Assembly: GCF_010669285.1 (NCBI RefSeq) | Contig: NZ_CP048711.1 | Coordinates: forward strand, 1,178,001 to 1,242,000 | Direction: 5' to 3' | DNA: 64,000 nt | Source of the DNA: Kineobactrum salinum | GTDB lineage: Bacteria; Pseudomonadota; Gammaproteobacteria; Pseudomonadales; Halieaceae | Shown: positions 57,391 to 64,000 of the stretch, one piece after another | How the letters are laid out: the number at the start of each line of letters is the position of its first letter | Numbering within the stretch: the stretch's first letter is position 1 | Translations under genes and position numbers: made by a program | Notes under the pieces: generated by a model | What the model was told of the DNA's origin: nothing | Database searches by the model: none | What the model saw: only the letters and a program-made list of their open reading frames with translations

Positions 57391-58845
57391 TCAGCCTTCG
57401 TTCACGCCCGCGGCAATGCGATCACCGATCTCCCTGTCGATATTGCGCCAGTACTCAAAGGCCCGCTCCAGCACCGGCGCCGTCACACCGTTCCTGAGAT
57501 GACCGACGACATTGGCAACCAGGCGGGCGCGGGCGGCATCATCCATGACCTCCCGCACCAGGGTGCGCGGCTGGCCGAAGTCGTCATCGTCTTCACGCAG
57601 CATATAGGCCGCGCGCACCATGTCGCCGCTGGCAGGCCAGGTTTCGGTGGGAGGATAGCGGTCGCCGTCGGCCTTCGGTCCACCCTTGGAGTTGGGGGCG
57701 TAGACCGGGTCCGACACATTCTGGACCCGCATCGCACCGTCCTTGCTGTAGCTGTGCACCGGCGCCTGCGGCCTGTTCACCGGGATCTGCTTGTAGTTGA
57801 CCCCCAGCCGGGCGCGGTGGGCATCGGCATAGGCGAAGATGCGTCCCAACAGCATCTTGTCGGGACTCACGCCAATGCCGGGCACCAGGTTGTTGGGCTC
57901 GAAGGCAGCCTGCTCGATTTCCGTGTGGTGGTCGGTCGGGTTCCTGTTCAGTGTGAGCTTGCCCACCTCCATCAGCGGGTAATCACCGTGGGGCCATACC
58001 TTGGTCAGGTCAAAGGGGTTGAAGCGGTAGGTCTCTGCCTCTTTGAACGGCATGATCTGCACCTTCAGGGTCCAGCTCGGATACTCGCCTCGCGCGATGG
58101 CCTCATGCAGGTCACGGGTGTGGTAGTCGCCGTCGGTGCCGGCCAGGCGGTCGGCCTCCTCCTGGGTCAAAAAATCAATGCCCTGGTCAGTTTTGAAATG
58201 GTATTTGACCCAGAATTTTTCACCCGCGGCATTGACCCAAAGGTAGGTGTGGCTGCTGTAGCCGTTCATGTGGCGCCAGCTGCGGGGAATACCGCGGTCA
58301 CCCATCAGCCAGGTGACCTGGTGGGCCGACTCTGGCGACAGGGTCCAGAAATCCCACTGCATGTCGTGGTCCCGCAGGTTGGTATCCGCACGCCGCTTCT
58401 GGGAGCGGATAAAGTGCTGGAACTTCATCGGGTCGCGAATGAAAAACACCGGAGTGTTGTTTCCCACCATGTCGTAGTTGCCCTCGGTGGTGTAGAACTT
58501 GAGCGAGAAGCCGCGCGGGTCGCGCCAGGTATCCGGGCTGCCGCGCTCGCCCGCTACGGTGGAAAAGCGCTGCAGCACGTCTGTACAGGTGCCGGGCTGG
58601 AAGACCGCCGCTTTGGTGTAGGCGCTGACATCGCCGGTGACTTCGAACCGGCCGAAGGCACCGCTACCCTTGGCGTGGGGCTGGCGCTCCGGAATTCTTT
58701 CGCGGTTGAAGTTGGCCATCTGCTCGATCAGGTAGTGATCGTGCAGCAGAATAGGACCATCGGGGCCAATGGTCAGGGAGTGTTCGTCGCTCGAGACCGG
58801 TATGCCGGCGTCGTTGGTGGTGGGCTTGTGGTTTTGATCGGTCAT
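57391..58845 (-). CDS. monofunctional haem catalase
   Basis: Disproportionates hydrogen peroxide. The 484-residue small-subunit catalase has the catalytic His57 in [12 protein letters not shown], the distal Asn in [13 protein letters not shown], and the proximal haem Tyr in [15 protein letters not shown] near residue 335. No signal peptide, hence cytoplasmic. The ATG follows GGAG by 8 bp. It is divergent from the alcohol dehydrogenase gene; oxidative stress regulators could act in the 210-bp gap, but no site was recognised. Confidence 0.94.
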   Translation of the reverse strand: MTDQNHKPTTNDAGIPVSSDEHSLTIGPDGPILLHDHYLIEQMANFNRERIPERQPHAKGSGAFGRFEVTGDVSAYTKAAVFQPGTCTDVLQRFSTVAGERGSPDTWRDPRGFSLKFYTTEGNYDMVGNNTPVFFIRDPMKFQHFIRSQKRRADTNLRDHDMQWDFWTLSPESAHQVTWLMGDRGIPRSWRHMNGYSSHTYLWVNAAGEKFWVKYHFKTDQGIDFLTQEEADRLAGTDGDYHTRDLHEAIARGEYPSWTLKVQIMPFKEAETYRFNPFDLTKVWPHGDYPLMEVGKLTLNRNPTDHHTEIEQAAFEPNNLVPGIGVSPDKMLLGRIFAYADAHRARLGVNYKQIPVNRPQAPVHSYSKDGAMRVQNVSDPVYAPNSKGGPKADGDRYPPTETWPASGDMVRAAYMLREDDDDFGQPRTLVREVMDDAARARLVANVVGHLRNGVTAPVLERAFEYWRNIDREIGDRIAAGVNEG

Positions 58846-59055
58846 TAAATAACTCCATGGTGGTTGTGAGTCGGCGTTGCATGCTGCTCACAGGCGCCGG
58901 ATTTCCTCCCAGATCATTCCCCCGCACCGGTCTACACTGCTAGTTTACGAGGACAGGGATGTTGACTCCCGTTTACAGTGTAGTACATCGGCGCCAGCAC
59001 CCTGTCTGAATTTCCGTCCAGCCGGCAGTACCGGCCCAATCGAAGAGAGGCCATC

Positions 59056-60054
59056 ATGACAACACAGATGCGCGCGATGCGCTTGCTTGCGCCAGGGCAG
59101 GCACTGGAACCGGCAGTGCTGCCGCTGCCCGTGCCCGGTCCCGGGGAATTGCTGTTGCAGGTACTCGCCTGCGGGGTGTGCCGCACGGACCTGCACATCG
59201 TCGACGGCGAACTCGGTGAACCGGTACTGCCGCTGATTCCAGGCCATGAAATCGTCGGCCGGGTCGTAGCCACCGGGGCCGATGTCGAGGGCTTCGTCGA
59301 GGGCGAACAGGTCGGCGTTCCCTGGCTGGGGTGGACCTGCGGCCACTGCGACTACTGTCTGAGCGGACGCGAGAACCTGTGTCCGGAGGCACGATTTACC
59401 GGCTACACGCGCGCGGGAGGCTATGCGGAATTTACCGTCGCCGATGCCCGCTACTGCTTTCCGGTGCCGGGACTCACTGCCCAGGAGGCCTCCCCGCTGC
59501 TGTGTGCCGGCCTGATCGGCTACCGTGCCTGGCGCATCGCCGGTGGTGCTGAGCTGCGCCACCTGGGCATCTATGGCTTTGGCGCCGCCGCCCATATTCT
59601 GGCCCAGGTCGCGGTTGCCCAAGGCCAGCGGGTGTACGCCTTCACCCGTCCCGGAGACCACACCGCGCAAGCGTTCGCGCGCCGGCTGGGTGCGGTGTGG
59701 GCCGGTGATGCCGACCAGCCGCCACCCGCTGTTCTGGACGCCGCAATCCTGTTTGCCCCGGTGGGCGAGCTGGTCCCCCTCGCGCTGGCCCAGGTACGTC
59801 CGGGCGGGCGGGTGGTGAGCGGCGGCATTCACATGTCCGATATCCCGTCCTTCCCCTACCGGTTATTATGGCAGGAGCGCAGCCTGCACTCGGTAGCCAA
59901 CCTGACGCGCCGGGACGGCATAGACTTTCTGGCACTGGCCCCCACCGTACCGGTGCGCACCGAAACCGTGGCCTACTCCCTGGAGCAGGCCAATGAAGCC
60001 CTGGATGACCTGCGCAACGGCCGCCTGAGTGGCGCGGCAGTACTGCTGCCCTGA
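59056..60054 (+). CDS. zinc-dependent alcohol dehydrogenase family protein
   Basis: A 332-residue medium-chain dehydrogenase. Catalytic zinc ligands are the Cys in ACGVCRTDLHIVDGEL and His in PGHEIVGRV; the structural zinc site is GHCDYCLSGRENLC near residue 95. The nucleotide-binding motif is YGFGAAAH rather than the usual GxGxxG, a variant seen in this subgroup. AGAGAGG precedes the ATG. It may share a transcript with the glyoxalase II gene 86 bp downstream, pointing to aldehyde detoxification, but the substrate is unknown. Confidence 0.86.
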   Translation: MTTQMRAMRLLAPGQALEPAVLPLPVPGPGELLLQVLACGVCRTDLHIVDGELGEPVLPLIPGHEIVGRVVATGADVEGFVEGEQVGVPWLGWTCGHCDYCLSGRENLCPEARFTGYTRAGGYAEFTVADARYCFPVPGLTAQEASPLLCAGLIGYRAWRIAGGAELRHLGIYGFGAAAHILAQVAVAQGQRVYAFTRPGDHTAQAFARRLGAVWAGDADQPPPAVLDAAILFAPVGELVPLALAQVRPGGRVVSGGIHMSDIPSFPYRLLWQERSLHSVANLTRRDGIDFLALAPTVPVRTETVAYSLEQANEALDDLRNGRLSGAAVLLP

Positions 60055-60140
60055 CCGCAACGCCAGCACAATGTGAACCGGGTTGACCGGATCCGGGATC
60101 GGCCTGTTACTATCCTTGTAAAGCAGCGAGGAACACATAG

Positions 60141-60932
60141 ATGATCGTCGAACAGATCTGGACTGGCAACGCCTACCGCAATTTCAATTACCTGATCGCC
60201 TGCCCGGAAACCGGCGAGGCGATGGCGGTGGATCCGCTGGACCATGAAAAATGCCTGGCGCGGGCCCGCGACCTGGGCTGGCAGATCACCCAGGTTCTCA
60301 ATACCCATGAACACTTGGACCACACCGGCGGCAACAGCGAAGTGATCGCCGCCACCGGCGCGAGACTGCTGGCCCACGCCAACGCCGGCAGCAGTATTGC
60401 AGGGGTGGACCGCGGCCTGCAGGCAGGCGATACCGTCAAGATTGGCCGCACCGTCGAGCTGGAGGCGCTGGATACGCCCGGCCACACCATGAGCCATGTA
60501 TGCCTGCTCTCACATACCGACACGCCGGCGCTGTTCTGCGGAGACACACTGTTCAATGCGGGCGCAGGCAACTGCCACAATGGCGGTCACCCGGAAGAAC
60601 TGTATGAAACGTTCGCTGGACAACTGGCGCGTCTGCCCGACACTACCCTGATCTACCCCGGCCACGACTACATCGCCAACAACCTCAAGTTCACGCTGGA
60701 CCGGGAAAAAGACAATCAGCAGGCGCAGCAGCTGTTGCAGGACGTCGGGGAGCAGGATCCGGCCGCCGCCCTGGTCACCACTATCGCCATGGAGAAGGAG
60801 ATCAACACTTTCTTCCGGTTGTACAGTCCCAGCGTGATTGCCGGGCTGCGGGAAGCGTTCCCGGAACTGCCGCCGGACCCCGGTCCGCGCACGGTATTTC
60901 TGAAGCTCAGGGAATTGCGCAACAGTTGGTAG
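60141..60932 (+). CDS. gloB: hydroxyacylglutathione hydrolase (glyoxalase II)
   Basis: Hydrolyses S-lactoylglutathione to lactate in methylglyoxal detoxification. The metallo-beta-lactamase motif NTHEHLDHTGG lies at residues 54-64, with further metal ligands in DTPGHTMSH, FCGDTLFNAGAGNC and YPGHDY. The C-terminal helical glutathione-binding region (NNLKFTLDREKDN onward) is present. At 263 residues it is normal. AGGA lies about 8 bp before the ATG. Confidence 0.9.
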   Translation: MIVEQIWTGNAYRNFNYLIACPETGEAMAVDPLDHEKCLARARDLGWQITQVLNTHEHLDHTGGNSEVIAATGARLLAHANAGSSIAGVDRGLQAGDTVKIGRTVELEALDTPGHTMSHVCLLSHTDTPALFCGDTLFNAGAGNCHNGGHPEELYETFAGQLARLPDTTLIYPGHDYIANNLKFTLDREKDNQQAQQLLQDVGEQDPAAALVTTIAMEKEINTFFRLYSPSVIAGLREAFPELPPDPGPRTVFLKLRELRNSW

Positions 60933-60960
60933 CGAAGGGCAGCTTGTCCGGAGGAGCACA

Positions 60961-61296
60961 ATGAGAATCGAGGAATTGGCCAGCAACTGGGAAGCCGAGG
61001 CAACCGGTGAAGTGGCCCTGTTTGAATACGCGGTGCAGTTGCCGCTGGACGATGCCGCCAAACTGGAAGCGCTGACGGAGCTGTTTCCGCGCCGCAACCG
61101 CCAGCAACTGATCTCCGAATTGCTGTCAGCGGCGATGGATGACCTGGTTTCCTGCCTGCCCTACGTCCAGGGCGAGCGAATTATTTCCAGGGACGAGATG
61201 GGGGACCCGATCTACGAGGATGTCGGACTGACTCCGGCCTATCTCCGGCTCGCCCAGCAGCACAGGCGCCGGCTGCAAGGCGACATGGAAGAATAG
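60961..61296 (+). CDS. conserved small protein of unknown function
   Basis: A 111-residue soluble protein with a ribosome site (GGAGGAG) 5 bp upstream, 28 bp after gloB. The central helical stretch (LTELFPRRNRQQLISELLSAAMDDL) could be a ribbon-helix-helix-like or dimerisation segment, followed by a conserved-looking VQGERIISRDEMGDPIYEDVG. From memory similar proteins in Pseudomonas carry the unconvincing label type 1 pili tip component. I assign no function. Confidence 0.65.
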   Translation: MRIEELASNWEAEATGEVALFEYAVQLPLDDAAKLEALTELFPRRNRQQLISELLSAAMDDLVSCLPYVQGERIISRDEMGDPIYEDVGLTPAYLRLAQQHRRRLQGDMEE

Positions 61297-61297
61297 A

Positions 61298-64000
61298 TCA
61301 GCTTCGCTCAGACCTATTCAACACCACAACAGTCAGAGCCGGCAGCATGGTCAGGGTCACCAAAGTGGAGCCAATAATCCCGGCCATGACGATGACGCCG
61401 ACCCCCCGGTACAATTCGCTGCCGGCGCCCGGCAAAAATACCAGCGGTGCCAGCCCGGCGATGGTTGTCATGGTTGAAATCGCGATGGGCCGCAAACGCG
61501 AACTCACCGCTTCGCGCACGGCTTCTACCGGTTTCATGGCTTCCTCTTTCAGGTTGCTCAGCGCCCGATGCACAATCAGAATCGGGTTGTTTACCACGGT
61601 GCCCATCAGAATCAAAAAGCCCAGCATGGAAATCATGTCGAAGGGCTGCCTGATGACGCCCAGGCCAAGAGCAGCGCTGATGCTGCCAACCAGGTTGAGT
61701 ACTGCCAGCCCGGCAATGCCACCAGCCACTCCGAGCGGGATTGTCGCCAGGATGAGTAACGGGTAGCCCCAATGGCTGAAAATGGCGACCATCAACAGGT
61801 AAACGATAACCAACGCGACACCATAATTGCGACTCAGGGAGTCCCTGGTGGCGTCCAATTGATCGGCCGCTCCAGATATATTCAGTGTCACTCCGGCAGG
61901 AACCTGGCCGCTATCGCGCAGGTACTGGACTATCTCATCACGCACCACGCCAACCCCCGTTTCCAGCGCCACTGAGCGGGGCGGAATAATATTGAGCGTC
62001 ACCGTGCGCCGGCCATCAAGCCTGCGGATACTGCTGGTATCCACAGTTTCGACCGTTCGGGCAAAATCGGACAGGGGCAGCGTGCCATACTCTGGCACGT
62101 GGATAGCGATTCCCCCAATGCAGCGACATCGGCGTCGGGTCCCTGCTGACTGTAGAGATAGATGTCAACTTTATCGTCCGCCATGAAGAATTCACTGGTG
62201 AAGGCCCCATCCGTCAGAGCAGCCACGCTAAAGCCAATGCCTTCAGTGGACAGGCCCAGCTCTGAGGCGCGTTTCCAGTCCGGCCTGATTTCGAGTAGTG
62301 GCTGCCCCAGCGAGAGGCTGCCGGGCCGGGTCTGGATACTCGGGTTATCGAAAACGACTTCGGCCCTGGCGTATGCTGCCCGGGCTACAGCGAACAAATC
62401 CGCCAGCTCGGCGCCGGAGATGTCAAGGTTGACACTGCGGGTGCCGCCATCATTGCTGCTGATGATGGAACCCCTTGTGACGAAGGCCCGCATTCCCGGA
62501 TAGGACTCATAGCGTTCGGCCAGAATGCCCGTCAACGCGTCGATATGGCCGGGATTCGTCGATTCGGTGATGATCATCAACTCCTGGGCTGCGATAAAAA
62601 GATTGAAGAACTTGAGCGCAGGTACGTCTGACTGGCCACCGGCAAAATCGTCAGGGTCCGCGCCGAGGTGAGGCGTGAAGTACTGTTGCAACTCGAGCCC
62701 GATGTCTTCCATCGTCGCCATATTGTAGCCTGGTGGCGGGGTCATGAACGCGAAGGCCCTCGCTTCCTCTCCCTCAGGGAGATATTCCGCCTCTGGTGTC
62801 AACAGCACCACGATTGCAATGCTGATCGCAAACGCGGTGACGATGGTGATACATCGCCGCCGGGTCGTCGCCATGAGCCAGCCGATACGATCCGTCACCC
62901 ATGTCTGCCAGGGAGGGGACTGGTCACTGTTGTGCCTGGCATCACTTCGGGTATCCGTGCCCAACAGCCGCACGCTGGCTGCGGGGATCACGGTAACGGC
63001 TACCAGCATGGATGCCAGGATAGACGCCGATATGGCCACCGCAACATCAGAGTAGAGCTGCCCTGCCTCTTCGACGATAAAGATCACCGGCAGAAAGACC
63101 ATCACCGTGGTCAGCGTGGAGGCGAGCACGGCAGGCCAGACCTTTTGCACACCGGCGACCGCCGCCGGCAGCGGTTTGAGCCCCCTGCGCCGTTCCAGCA
63201 CGATGCTTTCCAATACCACAATGCTGTTGTCCAGCGTCATGCCGATAGCAAAGGCGACACCGGCCAGAGAAATGACATTGATGGTTCGTCCCGCCAGCAA
63301 CAGGCCGAGGAAGGCAGCAATGGTACAGATGGGAATCCCCACTACGCCCAGCGCCGTGGTGCGGATGGAGCGCAGGAATACGAACATGATGGCCATTGCG
63401 AGCAGGGCACCCAGACCCAGGTTTTTCCAGACATTGAAAACCGAGTCCTCGACGTAACCCACGTCGTCAGCGGTCAGTTGCAAAGTCATCCCTGAGGGTT
63501 GAGCAACTCCTGGTTTATCAGTTCCACCTCCTGCATCATCGCCTGTTTAATGGCGATGACATTGGAGCCGCTCTCCCGGCGTATAGCCAGACTGATAACC
63601 GGGCTGCCGTTGACGTAATTCATGTCACGGATACTGAAATGACCCAGGCCAACGTCGGCCACGTCAGACAGGTAGGTAATGCCATCGCCGTGGCGGTCCA
63701 GGATCAGGTTCCGAAGATCGTCCAGCTCCTCGAACCGGCCCACCGTGCGCAGCAGATACCGGCGTTTTCCGCTCTCCACTTCTCCCCCGGATATGTCCCG
63801 GTTTCTGTTTCGTATCGCATCGCGAACCTGGAGCGGTGTCAGCTCCCGCTCTGCCAGACGTTCCGGGTGCAGATGGATCTGTATTTGCCGCTCGGCCCCG
63901 CCTCCCACGCTGACTTCGGAAACCCCGGCAACGCCGGACATGCGTGGCCGGACATTGTCTTCGATGTAATCCCGCATCATGTCCATATCCAGGCCCTGCG
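61298..64000 (-). pseudogene. RND efflux permease (AcrB/HAE1 family), disrupted by two frameshifts; 5' end outside window
   Basis: Three consecutive frames read as one multidrug or metal efflux pump protein. The window end to 63486 covers periplasmic porter domains (LAERELTPLQVRDAIRNRNRDISGGE). From 63489 to ~62110 come transmembrane helices 2-6 with FAIGMTLDNSIVVLES (the TMS4 region) and the second porter domain. From ~62110 to 61298 come the last helices with FLILMGTVVNNPILIVHRAL. The frame breaks at a G-run of three (63490-63492) and of five (62112-62116). One extra G at each site restores continuous family-like sequence (NPQGMTLQL; AALGGIAIHVPEYG). Either a real pseudogene or sequencing errors. 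Confidence 0.8.

Noticed and set aside
57361-58848. 495-codon frame opposite catalase
   Set aside because: Antisense shadow; catalase motifs lie on the minus strand.

Overview
The window looks like a chromosomal segment of a high-GC marine gammaproteobacterium. The dksA-gluQRS-cbrA-cbrB-pcnB-folK-panB-panC-acs gene order is the one I know from Pseudomonas. The overall gene style and intergenic palindromes suggest a Halieaceae/Cellvibrionales-type relative, but that placement is inference. No prophage, CRISPR array, rRNA or intact insertion sequence was seen.

Layout. 1-9.7 kb: a deacetylase-fold gene cut by the window edge, a MOSC protein, a FAD monooxygenase with a tiny partner, a TonB receptor plus PhoD phosphatase operon behind a probable Pho box, and a beta-lactamase-fold hydrolase. 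10-20 kb: a PLP decarboxylase divergent from its MocR-type regulator, a secreted repeat protein, a Ca2+-type P-ATPase, a GlxA-type regulator and a methyltransferase. 20.2-25.3 kb: an overlapping minus-strand operon mpl, RND exporter, YkgJ, LON-domain. 25.4-27.3 kb: a probable PPi-dependent phosphofructokinase followed by pyrophosphatase. 27.3-30.8 kb: repeat-rich DNA around vanY-like, dksA and gluQRS. 30.9-42.7 kb: cbrX-cbrA-cbrB, a strong candidate CrcZ-type small RNA, then pcnB-folK-dck-panB-panC-acs. 43-45.7 kb: a LysR regulator and a ThDP enzyme. 46-55.1 kb: the tRNA-fMet-rimP-nusA-infB-rbfA-truB-rpsO-pnp translation/RNA operon on the minus strand. 55.2-61.3 kb: tyrosine catabolism (hppD and FAH), catalase, alcohol dehydrogenase, glyoxalase II and a conserved small protein. 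61.3-64 kb: an RND permease broken by two frameshifts and running off the window.

The two most interesting signals are not protein genes. First, the cbrB-pcnB gap holds an inverted GTTAC/GTAAC site, a correctly spaced sigma-54 promoter, four AAYAAYAA Hfq/Crc motifs, stem-loops and a terminator. That is the full architecture of a CrcZ-type decoy RNA controlled by CbrAB. Second, a family of about 105-115 bp palindromes (four copies) has a conserved 54-nt core, while the outer arms differ completely between copies yet remain complementary within each copy. Comparison with an apparently empty relative suggests that the arms are copied from flanking DNA. Copies interrupt panB-panC and a REP-like repeat, and an unrelated palindrome separates nusA from infB.
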